Positions 11,448-25,289 of a DNA stretch of 64,000 bases are shown in pieces. The stretch is from Elymus sibiricus. Lineage: Eukaryota; Streptophyta; Magnoliopsida; Poales; Poaceae. The DNA lies in the NCBI GenBank assembly GCA_039707655.1, contig CM077676.1, positions 432,551,379 to 432,615,378 on the forward strand, given 5' to 3'. The notes beneath the pieces are model-generated. The model saw only the letters and a program-made list of their open reading frames with translations. It was not told the DNA's origin and did not search any database. The first letter of the stretch is position 1. Each line of letters starts with the position of its first letter. The position numbers were made by a program, and so were the translations under genes.

Positions 11448-11993
11448 TAGGTAACACCAGACTGGACAAATCAAGAACCAACCTCCCCAACGACCTCCTA
11501 ACTGACAATCGACAACATACTAAAAGCAGTTAGCAAACTGGAGCCGAAAAGCAATGACACTACATCGACTCGGTGACAACGCGAGGAGGTGCCCAACATG
11601 ATCCAACCTGCCGCACGCCAACTGCCGAATAAACTACAGGGTTGACCAACTGGAGCTCCATGTCGCATGGGCCGATGTCCCACAGGTGCCTCCTCGTCCG
11701 CCGTCCACTGCCCACACGCTGCATATGCGCCCCGCGCATTGGTGGTGTGGCTCGATGTTTGCTTCATCAGGTAGAGCGTCTGGTCTACATGCGTCAGGCC
11801 TGTGTCAACACATGGGCAGTTTAGTTCATGTGTGTCGGGTATGCAACGCGGTCGGGCATCCGTTGTACCCTCGACACAAAACCCTAATGGAACCAAGAAG
11901 TGAACTATTTGGAAAGCATATTACTTTGTGCATTACCACATCAATAAGCATACAAATAAGCACATTGGTAAGCATAACTCATAATGACATCAC
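11448..11993. other. No supported gene upstream of the Copia element
   Basis: Overlapping frames on both strands without recognisable domains. The last bases (ATCAC at 11989-11993) would be the 5' target duplication of the Copia element, but its 3' partner is not found because the element's far end is disrupted. Confidence 0.3.
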
Positions 11994-13885
11994 TATAGGA
12001 GATATGCCCTAGAGGCAATAATAACAGCTATTATTTATCTCCAAGTTCGTAATTATGTTTATCTTGCATGCTGTAACTGCAATGGTCCTTGAGTCTGTAT
12101 ATCCATAAAGTCTCAGAGGAAAACCCATATGCATGTGTGAAATAATAAACGATAAAATGTATTTCTAGTCATGCCTCTAATACTTTCTCAAGTGTTGCAT
12201 GATGGTCACGTTTTCCTGATCATGGGCATGACTATGCCGGCAATTTTGAGGACACAATGTTAGAAGAACACTTGTGTTGAATCGACCCAAATTGATGTTA
12301 TGCTATGAGATACATTCATCACAAGTTAATAGTAAATAACACTAAGAAAGTTAGCATTTGCATAATTCCTTAGACCATGAGAGTATCGAGTTCCTTCATG
12401 CTTGCTTCATGAACTTTGGGGTTAGTTAAGCTTCATCGGTAACAGGGTGGCTATTACGATGGCTTTCGGGTTCATGGAAAAGTATGACAAGGGACTAGAT
12501 AGCTCAAGATTGGGATTTGCTCCTCAGAAAATGGAGAGATATTATTTGGGCCCTCTAGGTGTCACGGTATCTATCATCGTCTGGCCAGACACAACGTGAT
12601 TTGATCACGGGGATGCCGGAACACGGGAAAGAGAAAAGAGAACAAAACCGGTAACGAGAAAACTGATATAGTGAACAAGTTGTTGTTTCACGGGGATGCC
12701 GATAAATCTCACCTCAGGTATTTGTAACATATCGCAAAGCAACAGGAACATCATTTAGTAACTACATGTTCACTCGAATATTCATTCGTGTGGGTATTGG
12801 GATCAATATGGATGTCCACGGTTTCGCTATTGATCATTGATCGGAAAGAGTTTCGGTCATGTCCATATTTCATCGAACCTACAGGGTCATACACTTAAGG
12901 GTCATCAATCTGCTAAGTAATAGACAGGGAGTCTGAGAGAAAGTCACCGAATAAGTTTCGGAGACGACAGAAAAGTTTCAGAGAGAAAACCGAAAATGTT
13001 TCGGAGATAAAAACATCATACCGGAAGTGTTCTGGAACGCGTCTAGAATTATTTTAGGTGGTGCCGGAAATGTTATGGACCTTCCGGAATTTTTTCGGAT
13101 TAAAAGGTCACGGAAAAATATTTCATGAAAATATCTCATGAATAGTGGGATGAAGAGTGCAACACTATTGGGGTACATCCCCTTTTGCTGGCTTTTCCGA
13201 AAGCCACCTTTTGGGGCTTTCCCCTAAAGTCAATGGAGGATGACATGGGGTGGTTGGAGGTGGAGCTCCCCCATGGAGCTCCACTTTCCCTCCTTTTTGT
13301 GGCTTTTGGTGGAAAATATCTGAGGGTATTTTGGTATTTTCCCCCATAGCCTCTACCCCTTGCTCATAAATAGAGGTGGAGAGGGCTCTCCATTTCATCC
13401 CAAGTTTCTCTCAACACATGCTATGCGATGATCTAGCTTTCTTTCTCTCCCTCCACGAAATAGTTTCGTACGTCGAAATGCTATCTAGTCTTCGGTAGGG
13501 CTTAGTTCTGGACGGCGAATCCCTGCTGGATAGTTGACACCAGATGTGTGCAACCTATTAGAGTGGTCCTAATTTCGAACTTAGTTCGAGAGACACGCCG
13601 ATCGGTCCGAGAGCCTCCCGAAGGGCTGTCCAAGGTTCTGTCCGAGATCCTCCCGAAGGGCTGTCCGAGGGACCGTCCTAGGGGCTGTCCGAGAGAGTAC
13701 ATTCTCGCGGTTGGGAGGTTGTAAAATCCTACCTGCGGGGATCTGCACCGACTATTTTCACCGACTCTCCTTCCGCTGCGCTTCGAGTTGGTAATGATCA
13801 GATCAAACCTTGTATGCATATTCATAGTTGTCATGGGCTTGTTCGTAGTGCGGAATTTTTTTGTTTTCTGCTGTGTGACCCTACA
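11994..13885 (+). repeat. Copia-1 5' LTR
   Basis: It starts TATAGGAGATATGCCCTAG, where the expected TG has become TA, and ends ..CCTACA just before the primer site. The copy at 18940 still begins TGTAGG. A promoter-like CATAAATAGAGG lies near 13364 (CTATAAATAGAGG in the other LTR). The start resembles the BARE/WIS/Angela group, though the family name cannot be fixed from sequence alone. Confidence 0.88.
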
Positions 13886-13886
13886 G

Positions 13887-13900
13887 TGGCATCAAGAGCC
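13887..13900 (+). promoter_or_regulatory. Copia-1 primer-binding site
   Basis: TGGCATCAAGAGCC lies two bases after the LTR end. It is a degenerate form of the initiator-methionine tRNA primer site TGGTATCAGAGC used by plant Copia elements. Confidence 0.75.
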
Positions 13901-16900
13901 GTGCTATGCATAGATGCATCTTACGATCTAGAATACATGAGGTGTATGGGTATTGCATAATATAATTTTGTAGTAGATGAGATCTATTGCTGAAAATTAT
14001 GTATGCAGATAGTAGATGAAATCTATTACCTGATGTTCTTGTTGCTTCCTTTGAATTTGCGTAGTCCTGATCTTGACGGCATGGTTAAATTTTGGTACAA
14101 AGTTCTGGCTATCTATGATCCATCTATGTTGCTCCTGAGTATGCTGGTTGACAGATCAACGATGTGCTTCAGTTCTTTGGGTTCCGCCATAGTTAAGAAG
14201 GATGAATGTTTTGCAGACTAAAGGGCAGATATGATCTGCACGGGGTTCTTGCGTATGACGAAGTTCAATATGGGGCTCAAGATTTTTTATCCCGTGTTTC
14301 ATACACCCCGCAAAGTTAATTTAGCAACTTGAATAATCATACTTGATGATGAACGTTGTTAGTTGCGGTTTGATTTGAAATCTTAGAAGCCACGTAAAAT
14401 AAAATCTGCACAAACTGATTAGAGGCGTCTAACTTGGTTTTGCAGGAACACATGTGATGTGGTATAGTCTTCGTCTTATTTAATGAGACTATGTATGAGA
14501 TGGATATATGATATAAATTAATTAACATGACCTGTGTGTCATGATTCGGCACGATGGCTGGAGCTAGATGATTGTCACTTTAATGACCTATGTGTCAACC
14601 TTGTTGTAATGCATTAATTTTATTACCTATAGTGATAGCAATATTATTTTATGCATCGTCAAGAACGGCTATACCTTATCATGCTATTATGAATTGCCTG
14701 ATATATTTATCACTTTTGATGCACCCTTTGGATTATGCGGTAGTCGCTTTTATTAGGGTGATCTCTCACTTAAAAATATGAAGTAGTTAGTATTCTCCCA
14801 AGTATAGCACCGTCATAGCACGGACCTTTACGGGGTGCCACATTGTTGCATGGGCATGAACGATTAGAGAAGTGTAAGGCGGGTGAGGTCAGACCTCGCA
14901 ACAAGATCACTTGGTTGTCTTGACGTTCGGGCAAGATCGTCCTGAGCTCAGAACACGCACATGGAAAGATGAACAAGAGTCACATAGAGATGTGATCGGC
15001 AAGTTGGCCTATCGATTGAAATTCTTGTCATAAGATGATGATTCTATGGCGATGAATTGAAATGTGGATCTTGAATCATTCACAATCAATTATGAGAGAT
15101 ATTGATTTGAGTGGGAGCGCACTTTAGAATTAAAATTGTTTAAATCTCAGTGCAATTAATTACTGGACATTGTCCAAGCGTAAATTGCATTATAGTTGTA
15201 GAATATTGGCTCGCATTTCTACCTTCCCTGTTGAAAATTGCATAAGCTGTAAATTATCTGGTTCAAACTTTACGATTGGTAACGTTATGTGAGGATTGTC
15301 CTCAAGAGTGCCGAGAAGGACTTTGTCCTATTGCATACTTTCGGTATTCTCCCGCTGATGCTATGGATGATGTGACGTTCGTCCTTCAATCCAAAAGCTA
15401 GAATTCCGTTACGGTCAAGTGCAATATGTTTGCTTCCATGAGACCCGAACTTTGAAAGTTTGGGATAGTTATGTGATATTCATGGAACTGAAAACTAGTT
15501 TTCAGAGACAAACAAAGGACAAATGATATGAGATATCCAAAGCAATGTTTGTTTGCAAATATTAGTAAAGTGTTTACTGTGCATTAGACCGATTAGAGAT
15601 GGGATCCAGAAGAACACCAGTCATGTCATGATGGTAAATAAAATAACAACTTGAAGAGAAAGGACAAGTCTGAAGGATGTTAGTGAGACTTACACGCTTA
15701 GGAAATCCAGGGCTAACTCCACTCTTAAAAGTTGGGTGCTTATTCTGTGAGTAGAAGAAATATTGGAAGTAAAACTATTAGAAGTGTGAAGGCAAAAAGA
15801 AATAAGACTGGAAAGTCCAGCACATGTATGAATTGCATACATGTTATAGATGTATAAGAGGCTGGTCAAAAAAGTAATTCTTAGGAATTATGATTAAATT
15901 GTTAGTCACTGATTGTTAATCATAAGGACACCCCTTCGATTGCATTCTATTGCTACTCGATGCAAGAACTACTATGGACTAACAGACTAGCCAGTAATGA
16001 GGTTTTGGATACACGCTCGGAACATAGTAAAAGTTACTATACTTTCCATCGGCGTATTACCTCTGCATTTATTTTCGTAATTCATTTTAGAGTTTCATAC
16101 ACTCTAACCCATTGCATAATGTTTTGTTGCGAGAAGGTTATTCACAAGAGAACAATAGTTGTTCAGTGTTATGAATAACATAAGGGCCATACTTCCATCA
16201 CGAATGGGATGTATGTTATGAACATTGATAATAATAGAATATATACATAAAAATGACGCTAAATATCGCAAGACTAAAAGAATACCACATATGTCTGGCA
16301 CTGCATTTTGGTCAGATTGGAGAAACCCGCATGGGCAAATTCCATATTGATGGATTTTGAAGTCACTTGATTATGAATCATCTGACACATGCAACTTTCG
16401 TCCAAAAGTAAAGTAACCAAAATACTGTTCACATGTCATAAGGAACAAGCACCGAACTTACTGGTAATCATACATTTTGATGTATGTAGTCCAATAAGTG
16501 TTGTTGCTAGCAGTGAATTTATCTATCTTCAGTAATTACTCAAGTAGATATATGAATATTTGCTTAATGAGACATAAATCTGGATCCTTTGAAATAGTTC
16601 GGAAGTTTTTTAGAATGAAGTAAAAAATATTGTAACAAGAAAATTATGATTCTGCAATTAGATTGTGAAAAGGAATATCTGAGTTACAAGTTTAGCGAAT
16701 GTCTGATGAGTTGTGAAAAATGTTTCATAACTTACGCCTCCCAAAACACCACTGTGAGTGGAATGTCCAAAAAGATGTAATCAAACCATATATGACATGG
16801 TAAGATAAAAAATGACATAAATCAATTTTTCATTATCCCTTTTAAAGTAATTCTTTTGAGACTGAGGCTATTACACTGAAAAGAGCGCAATCAGATTGTT

Positions 16901-17479
16901 GAAATGACGCCATGGTATGGTACACCCAACCATGTTTTGTCTTTTTTTAACATTTGGAAAATAAGACATGTGTAAAATGTTTACAAACCTATTTCAAATA
17001 GAACAAATACTACTTTGTAGGTTATCCAAAATTGCGGGGCATTCCTCCATCATTATGTCGAGGCAAAAGGTTTGCCATATAGAGCGGCATGATTTTTGAA
17101 GAAAATTTTTCTTGCAAAAGAGTGAGTGGGAGGGCAGTGCAACTCGACAAGATAACAATATTTTCGTCATCAGGTCAAAGGAAAGAAACCTTGTAACTAA
17201 TTTCAGAGTTTCCTACCTTGGCTGATACGGAAGACTCTACATGAGATGTATGGACTTCGGTCAAACAAACACGTAGGCAAAACTCGTGCAAACCTCTTAG
17301 ATACGCAGATGAGATATTGTTGTCAGACAACAGTATACATACAATACACAGGAAAGCGTTGATGGGCCCTGACTCCAGAATTGGCTAAACGCCAAAATAA
17401 TCCAAGACAGTATCCATGTAAATGATTCAAGATTAGATCTTGATAAACCCTCTGGAAGACTTAAAGTCTAACGAATATT
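13901..17479 (+). other. Copia-1 leader and decayed gag/integrase region
   Basis: No frame longer than about 70 codons survives. The first kilobase is collinear with the leader of the Copia element at 62811-64000 (shared TCATGCTATTATGAATT.CCTGA and TAGGGTGATCTCTCAC phrases), which confirms it as element sequence. Gag and integrase are not readable. Confidence 0.6.
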
Positions 17480-18782
17480 AATGCAACTATAAACTGATAC
17501 AGATAAAAAAATCCATAAAGCTCGACTTGTTGCTTATAACAAATTCAAGGAGTTGACTACGACGAGATTGTCTCTTAAAGTCGGTTAGGGTTATACTAGC
17601 AATTAATACATATTTCAATTATGAGATATCATAGATGGACACCAAAAGGATTTCCATGAGATGGAAATACAACCAAGGACATGTATGTGATACAGTCCAA
17701 AGTATTTTGTCAATCCAGAGGATGCTGGTGAGTGCGCAAGCTTCAAAGTTCCACTAATGGACGGAAACAAGCAAAATGGAGTTGGGATCTTTGTTTTGAT
17801 AAAATAGTCAAAGAGTTTGATTTCATCAAGGATAGCAAAGATGTTTATGTTTACAAGAAACTAAGTGGGAGCATAATAATATTTCTAAAACTTTGTGTGC
17901 ATGACACATTGTTGATTAGAGATAATATAAATTTCTTGACATGCATTAGGATTTCACTGAAAATAGTTTTTCAATGAAAGTACTAAGGGCTAGGTAGCCT
18001 CGGTATAGGCATAATTATCTATGGAGATAGAATTTCCTAATAGGGCTAAGCCAAAATACATATTGACAAAATGCTAAAATGATTTAGCATGAGAACGCCA
18101 AGAAGAGTTTCTTGTCGAAGTCACATGGAAAGAGTTTTTAGCAAGAATTGGTGTCCTAAAACATTGATAAGCAAAGTACATGACTAAGGATCCAACTAAG
18201 GATCCACACACTCTTGTGTTTGGATCAATCATGTATTCCATGGTATGTAAAACAACCAGATATGTCTAATACTCCAAATTAGTTGCGAGTAAGATACCAA
18301 AGTGATCAAAGTGTTGATCATGGGACAACAGTGAAAAAAATGTCGTTGAGTACTATAGTAGCACCGATGACATGTTTTCTCACAAGCTAAGATTATGAAG
18401 AGTTCGCTGTAAGAAGTTATATCGATACAAGTTTGTTGTGAGAAGTTACATCGATACAGTCATCATCAATGCTCCAAGCGATTTTTCATTAAGGGTTTTG
18501 TGTGATTCACAAAATGGTGGCACAGTAAGTTGGAATTGTTCAAAACAGGTTACTATGGCGAATTCTATAACGGAGGCTAAGTATGTTGCCGCTTGGGAAG
18601 CAACAAAAGAGGGCGTTGGATCATATAGTTCATTCATGAACTTAGTATGGTTCCAAGATGGCTTTGGTCAATGGAACACTATTGTAGATAGTTGCTCCAG
18701 TCTGAGAAATCAAGGTTCGACCAGTGATTCACATATATACAAAGCCAAGTCCACACAAATTATCAATTCTGTGAAAGCGTGA
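17480..18782 (+). pseudogene. Copia reverse transcriptase and RNase H remnants
   Basis: Short frames in succession match the end of Copia pol. Near 17500 is a decayed piece corresponding to the RT N-terminal region. At 17780-17977 WSWDLCFDKIVKEFDFIKDS and VYVYKKLSGS are followed by LCVHDTLLI, where a working enzyme has the YVDD active site. At 18480-18640 is the RNase H segment (GGTVSWNCSKQ, SITEAKYVAAWEATKE). Stops and frameshifts occur throughout and the second Asp of the active site is His, so this enzyme is dead. Confidence 0.8.
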
Positions 18783-18926
18783 AAACCCGAGGATGTGTAA
18801 AGATACACACGAACCTGAAGTTGTCAGATCTGTTGGACGAAGACTATACCACAAGCGAAGCATATTTTACACCGGTATGCCATAGGTGTAAATTGCATTA
18901 GCATTGACTAGACTATTGACTCTAGT

Positions 18927-18939
18927 GCAAGTGGGAGTA
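18927..18939 (+). promoter_or_regulatory. Copia-1 polypurine tract
   Basis: GCAAGTGGGAGTA immediately precedes the 3' LTR, where the plus-strand primer is expected. Confidence 0.75.
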
Positions 18940-19791
18940 TGTAGGAGATATGCCCTAGAGGCAATAATAACAGCTATTATTTATCTCCAAGTTCGTAATT
19001 ATGTTTATATTCCGTGCTATAACTGCAATGGTCCTTGAGTCCGTATATCCATAAAGTCTCAGAGGAAAACCCATATGCATGTGTGGAATAATAAACGATA
19101 AAATGTATTCCTAGTTGTGCCTCTAAGACTAGCTCAAGTGTTGCATGATGGTCACGTTTTCCTGATCATGGGCATGCCTATGCTGGCAATTTTGAGGACA
19201 CAATATTAGAAGAACACTTGTGTTGAATCGACCCAAAATGATGTTATGCTATAAGATACATTCGTCACAAGTTAATGGTAAATAACACTAAGAAAGTTAG
19301 TGTTTGCATAATTCCTTAGTCCATGAGAGTATCGAGTTCCTTCATGCATGCTTCATGAACTTTGGGGTTAGTTAAATGTCATCTGTAACAAGATGGATAT
19401 TATGGCGGCTTTCGGGTTCATGGAAAAGTATGACAAGGGACTAGATAGCTCAAGATTGGGATTTGCTCCTCCAACGATGGAGAGATATTCTTTGGGCCCT
19501 CTCGGTGTTATGGTAGTCATCATCGTCTAGCCAGACACAACGTGATTTAATCACGGGGATTCCGGAACACGGGAACGAGAAAAGATAACAATACCGGTAA
19601 CGAGGAAACTGGCATAGTGAACAAGTTGTTGTTTCATGGGGATGCCGATAACAGCATTCGGTAACTACAGGTTCACTCGAGTATTCATTTGTGTGGGTAT
19701 AGGGATCAATATGGATGTCCACGGTTCCACTATTGATCATTGATCAAAAAGAGTTTCGGTCATGTCTATATTTCACCGAACCTATAGGGTC
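18940..19791 (+). repeat. Copia-1 3' LTR, first part
   Basis: It begins TGTAGGAGATATGCCC and follows the 5' LTR closely until ..CCTATAGGGTC, where the Gypsy LTR starts. The last five bases, GGGTC, are the target duplicated on Gypsy insertion. A segment of the 5' LTR between about 12715 and 12755 is missing here (near 19645). Confidence 0.88.
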
Positions 19792-21325
19792 TGATACGTC
19801 CATTTTGCATCATGTTTTGCTACTATTATTTATAGTGTTTTTAATCAATATAACATTTTGTGGAGCAATTCTAATGCCTTTTCACTCTTAATATGCAAGA
19901 TTTACACAAGGAGGGAGATTGCCGGCAGCTGGAATTCTGGACCTGAAAAAGCTATGTCAGAGATACCTATTCTGCACATCTCCAAATGAGCTGAAATTTT
20001 ACGAAGATTTATTTTGGAATAAATAAAAAATACTGGAAGCAAGAAGTACCAGAGGGGGCCACCCAGGTGCCCACGAGGCACCAGGGCGCGCCACCCCCCC
20101 CCCCACCTCCCCCAGGCACACCCTGGTACCTCGTGGGGCCCCTGACCAGCCTCTGGCCCCCATTTTCTGGTATATAAGTCCATTTTCCCTAGAAAAAAAT
20201 ATAGAGAAGACTTTCAGGATGGTGCGCCGCCGTCTCGAGGCGGAACTTGGGTAGGAGCACTTTTGCTCTCCGGCGGAGAGATTCTGCCGGGGATACTTCC
20301 CTCCGGGAGGGGGAAATCGTCGCCATCGACATCACCAGCGATCCTCTCATCGTGGGAGGACTAATCTTCATCAACATCTTCACCAGCACCATCTCATCTC
20401 AAACCCTAGTTCATCTCTTGTATTCAATCTTTGTCTCAAAACCTCAGATTGGTACCTGTGGGTTGCTAGTAGTGTTGATTACACCTTGTAGTTGATGCTA
20501 GTTGGTTTATTTGGTGGAAGATTATATGTTCAGATCTATTATGCTATTCAATACCCCTCTGATCTTGGATATGATTACATTTTGTGAGTAGTTACTTTTG
20601 TTCTTGAGGACATGGGAGAAGTCTTGTCATAAGTAATCATGTGAATTTGGTATTCGTTCGATATTTTGATGATATGTATGTTGTTGATTCCCTTAGTGGT
20701 GTCGTGTGAACGTCGACTACATGACACTTCACCATCTTTGGGCCTAAGGGAATGCATTGTGGAGTAGTAATTAGATGATGGGTTGCTAGAGTGACAGAAG
20801 CTTAAACCCTAGTTTATGCGCTATTCCGTAAGGGGCTGATTTGGATCCATATGTTTAATGCTATGGTTAGAGTTATCTTAATTCTTCTATCGTAGTTGCG
20901 GATGCTTGCGAGAGGGGGTAATCATAAGTGGGAGGCTTGTTCAAGTTAGAACAGCACCCAAGCACTGGTCCACCCACATATCAAATAATCAAAGTAGCGA
21001 ACGCGAATCAAACAAACATGATGAAAGTGACTAGATGAAATTCCCATGTGTCCTCGAGAACGCTTTACTTACTATAAGAGATCGTTCTGGCTTGTCCTTT
21101 GCTATACAAAGGATTGGGCCACCTTGTTGCACTCTTTGTTACTATTGCTACTTGTCACTTGTTACAAATTATCTTGCTATCAAACTACTCGTTATCAATA
21201 ATTTCAGTGCTTGCAGAAAATACCTTGCTGAAAACCGCTTGTCATTTCCTTCTGCTCCTCGTTGGGTTCGACACTCTTACTTATCGAAAGGACTACGATT
21301 GATCCCCTATACTTGTGGGTCATCA
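19792..21325 (+). repeat. Gypsy-1 5' LTR
   Basis: It runs from TGATACGTCCATTTTGC to GTGGGTCATCA, with TGAT/ATCA inverted ends. A TATA-like GGTATATAAG lies at about 20169. A GC-rich hairpin-forming stretch built from GTGCCCACGAGGCACC and its complement lies at about 20070-20140. The open frames inside are LTR sequence, not genes. Confidence 0.92.
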
Positions 21326-21336
21326 AGACTTTTTTC

Positions 21337-21354
21337 TGGCGCCGTTGCCGGGGA
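21337..21354 (+). promoter_or_regulatory. Gypsy-1 primer-binding site (tRNA-Asp)
   Basis: TGGCGCCGTTGCCGGGGA is the complement of the 3' end of plant tRNA-Asp (..CCCCGGCAACGGCGCCA) and lies 11 bases after the LTR end. Confidence 0.88.
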
Positions 21355-21431
21355 GTGAAGCGCCTTTGGTGAGTGGAATTTGGTTAGGAAACAATTATAT
21401 TATGGGCTGAAATTTACTGTTGCTTGTCACT

Positions 21432-22862
21432 ATGGAAAGTAATCCTTTGAGGGGTTTGTTCGGGGTATCTTCACCTCGACCGGAAACACAAATAGTTGCT
21501 CCTCAACCTACTGCACCTACTGAAAATATTTATTATGAGATTCCTGCGGGCATGATAGAGAAACTGCTAGCTAATCCTTATGCAGGAGATGGAACGGTAC
21601 ATCCTGATATGCACTTGATCTATGTGGATGAAATTTGTGGATTGTTTAAGTTTGCAGGTTTATCCGGAGATGGAGTTAAGAAGAAAGTATTCCCTTTATC
21701 TTTGGAGGGAAAGGCATTAATGTGGTATAGGCTATGTGATGATACTGATACATGGGACTGGAACCGATTGAAACTGGAATTCCATCAAAAAAATTATCCT
21801 ATGCATTTGGTTCATCGCGATCGGAATTATATATATATTTTTTGGCCTCGTGAAGGAGAAAGCATCGCTCAAGCTTGGGGGAGGCTTAAGTACATGATGT
21901 ACACATGCCCCAATCATGAGCTCCCAAAAGAAATTATCTTACAGAATTTTTATGCTCGGCTTTCTCATGATAATCAATCTACGCTTGATTCTTCTTCGAC
22001 TGGCTCCTTTATGAAGAAAAATATTGAATTCAGATGGGATCTTCTGGAAATAATTAAACGCAACTCTGAAGATTGGGAACTCGACCAAGGTAATGAGTCA
22101 GGTATAATACTTGAGTTCGATTGTGTTAAATCTTTTATGGCCACCGATGCTTTTCATAAGTTTAGCACTAAATATGGACTTGACTCTGAGATAGTAGCTT
22201 CCTTTTGTGAATCATTTGCTACTCATGTTGATCTCCCTAAGGAGAAGTGGTTTAAATATCATCCCCCTGTTAAAGAAAAAATTGAGGAACCTGTTAGTGT
22301 TAAAGAAGAAACAATTGTTTACCATGTTGATCCAGTTGTGCCTACTGCTTATATTGAGAAACCACCTTTTCCTGTTAGGATTAAGGAACATGCTAAAGCT
22401 TCAATTGTGGTTAACAAAAGTAATATTAGAGCACCTAGACCCTTTGAACAAATTAAAGTTGAACCTGATATTGCTATGGTTAAAGATCTCTTAGTCGATA
22501 ATATAGATGGGCATGTTATTTACTTTTGTGAGGAGGCTGCTAGAATTGTTAAACCTGTTAGAAATGAACGAGATATGTTAGACAAGAACAAGCCCATAGT
22601 TGGCATGCCTATTATTTCTGTTAAGATTGGAGATCATTGCTATCATGGTTTGTGTGATATGGGTGCTAGTGTGAGTGCTATTCCATTTTCCTTATATCAA
22701 GAAGTAATGCATGATATTGGACCTCTTGAAATTGAAGATATTGATGTTACTATTAAGCTAGCGAACAGAGATACTATTACACCACTTGGGATTGTTAGAG
22801 ATGTTGAAGTCTTGTATGGTAAAATCAAATACCCTACTAATATCTTAGTACTTGGTTCATAA
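21432..22862 (+). pseudogene. Gypsy-1 gag and aspartic protease
   Basis: The ATG at 21432 opens a 476-codon frame. The first 200 residues resemble a retrotransposon gag (FPLSLEGKALMWYRL, then WGRLKYMMYTCPNHELP). I see no CCHC zinc knuckle. Near residue 415 CDMGASVSAIPFSLY is the protease flap region, with D-x-G-A-S in place of the common DTG/DLG. The frame ends at a TAA (22860-22862), but coding continues in the same frame immediately after it, so the stop is most easily read as a late nonsense mutation. Confidence 0.85.
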
Positions 22863-24892
22863 CAAGATAATTTTTGTCCCATTATATTTGGTAGACCTTT
22901 CTTGAATACCGTTAATGCTGAAATTGATTGTGTTAAAGAAAAGGTTCGAGTCAAGTTTGGTGATATATCTCATGAATTTAATTTCTCCAAGTTTCGTAGA
23001 CAACCTCATGATAAAGAATTTCCTAGTAATGATGATATTATTGGTCTTGCTTCTATTGCCGTACCTCCTACTGATCCGTTAGAACAATATTTGCTAGACC
23101 ACGAAACCGATATGCATGTGAATGAAAGAAATGAAATAGATAAGATGTTCTTTGATCAACCACCTATCCTTAAACATAATTTGCTTGTTGAAACTCTTGG
23201 AGGCCCTCCTCCACGTAAGGATGATCCTGTATTTGAATTGAAGCAATTGCCTAATACATTGAAATATGCTTATCTTGATGAAAAGAAGATATATCCTGTT
23301 ATTATTAGTGCTAACCTTTCAGCGCATGAAGAAAAAAGATTACTAAAAACTCTGAGGAAGCACCGTGCTGCTATTGGATATACTCTTGATGATCTTAAGG
23401 GCATTAGTCCCACTCTATGTCAGCACAAAATTAATATGGAGCCTGATGCTAAACCAGTTGTCGACCACCAACGACGATTAAATCCTAAGATGAAAGAGGT
23501 GGTAAGAACTGAAATATTAAAGCTTCTCGAAGCAGGTATAATCTATCCCATAGCTGATAGTAGATGGGTAAGTCCCGTTCATTGTGTCCCTAAGAAAGGA
23601 TGTATTACCGTTGTTCCTAATGATAAAAATGAACTCATTCCACAAAGAATTGTAACTGGTTATAGGATGGTAATTGATTTTAGAAAATAAAACAAAGCTA
23701 CTAGAAAAGATCATTACCCCTTGCCATTTATTGATCAAATGTTAGAAAGACTGTCTAAGCATACACACTTTTGTTTCCTGGATGGTTATTCTGTTTTTTC
23801 TCAAATACCCGTATCACAACCCGATCAAGAGAAAACCACCTTTACTTGTCCTTTTGGAACTTATGCTTATAGACGTATGCCTTTTGGTTTATGTAATGCA
23901 CCTGCTACCTTTCAAAGATGTATGATTGCTATATTCTCTGACTTTTGTGAAAAGATTGTTGAGGTATTCATGGATGATTTCTCCGTTTACGGAACTTCTT
24001 TTGATGATTGCTTAAGCAACCTTGATCGAGTTTTTGCAGAGATGTGAAGAAACTAATCTTGTCTTGAATTGGGAGAAGTGCCACTTTATGGTGAATGAAG
24101 GCATTGTCTTGGGGCATAAAATTTCTGAAAGAGGTATTGAAGTTGATAAAGCTAAGGTTGATGCTATTGAGAAAATGCCATGTCCTAAAGATATTAAAGG
24201 TATAAGAAGTTTCCTAGGGCATGCTGGTTTCTATAGGAGATTTATTAAAGACTTCTCTAAAATTTCTAGGCCTCTTACCAATCTTTTGCAAAAAGATGTT
24301 CCATTTGTTTTTTATGATGATTGTCTAGAAGCCTTTGAAACACTTAAGAAAGCCTTAACCACTGCACCTATTGTCCAACCACCTGATTGGAACTTGCCTT
24401 TTGAAATTATGTGTGATGCTAGTGACTATGCTGTTGGTGTTGTTCTAGGACAGAGAGTTGATAAGAAATTAAATGTTATCCATTATGCTAGTAAAACTCT
24501 AGACAGTGCCCAAAGAAATTATGCTACTACTGAAAAAGAATTTCTAGCAGTTGTGTTTGCATGTGATAAATTCAGATCTTACATAGTTGATTCTAAAGTA
24601 ACTGTTCACACCGATCATGCTGCTATTAAATATCTCATGGAAAAGAAAGCTGCTAAACCTAGACTCATTAGGTGGGTTTTATTGCTACAAGAATTTGACT
24701 TGCATATTATTGATAGGAAGGGAGCTGAGAATCCCGTAGCAGATAATTTGTCTAGAATGGAAAATGTTCTTGATGACCCACTACCCATTAATGATGATTT
24801 TCCTGATGAACAATTAGCTGTCATAAATGCTTCTCGTAATACTCCTTGGTATGCAGACTATGCTAATTACATTGTCGCTAAATACATACCAC
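22863..24892 (+). pseudogene. Gypsy-1 reverse transcriptase and RNase H
   Basis: Coding resumes after the gag stop (FGRPFLNTVNAEIDC) and carries the RT fingers (RRLNPKMKEVVRTEILKLLE, YPIADSRWVSPVHCVPKK). An in-frame TAA at about 23688 interrupts VIDFRK, and RT continues with the active site VFMDDFSVYG near 23975. A one-base frameshift near 24035 moves coding to the next frame, where connection and RNase H follow ([35 protein letters not shown], catalytic residues present). The frame runs without further stops up to the CACTA insertion. Two stops and one frameshift make it non-functional. Confidence 0.9.
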
Positions 24893-24929
24893 CACTACTA
24901 GGAGAAAGCTTATAGGTAGAACCTTAGCA

Positions 24930-25275
24930 GTAGCGCCGGCTAGAGACAAGGTGCTACTGGTAATTAGCAGCAGCGCGTGTCAGGAACCGATGCTACTTCT
25001 ACACTTATAGCAGTAGCGCGGGCTTTCTTTCAGGCGCTGCTGCTAGATGGGCCCCACCATGTCCCCCAGGCCAGGCTATAGTAGCAGCGCCGTCCCACAA
25101 ATACGCGCTACTACTAAGTAAGTAGCAGTAGCGCTGTCTTCCGTACAGGCGCCACTACTGTTTATACACGGGCCCGGCTCCCAGGCACCGCCTAGCAGTA
25201 GCGCCGGCTCCAGGACCGCGCTACAGGTATTGTGAGTAGTAGCAGCGAGGGTCCCTTACCCGCGCTACTACTATG
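24930..25275. repeat. CACTA subterminal repeats, left end
   Basis: Units such as TAGCAGTAGCGCCGGC, GTAGCAGCGCCG and the inverse GCGCTACTACTA occur at least eight times. Arrays like these are the likely binding sites of a CACTA transposase supplied elsewhere. Confidence 0.85.
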
Positions 25276-25289
25276 CGCACCTTATCCAC

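Noticed and set aside
14003..14221. A 72-codon frame in the Copia-1 leader as a gene
   Set aside because: Its sequence is the leader shared with Copia-3, where the frame is not kept.
21337..21354. Possible tRNA gene fragment (tRNA-Asp complement)
   Set aside because: Only the 3' end complement is present next to an LTR; it is a primer-binding site.
20247..21358. Open frames that recur at 32.9-34.0 kb, which could be taken for a duplicated gene pair
   Set aside because: They are the two LTRs of Gypsy-1; the similarity is that of LTRs and the frames have no motif.
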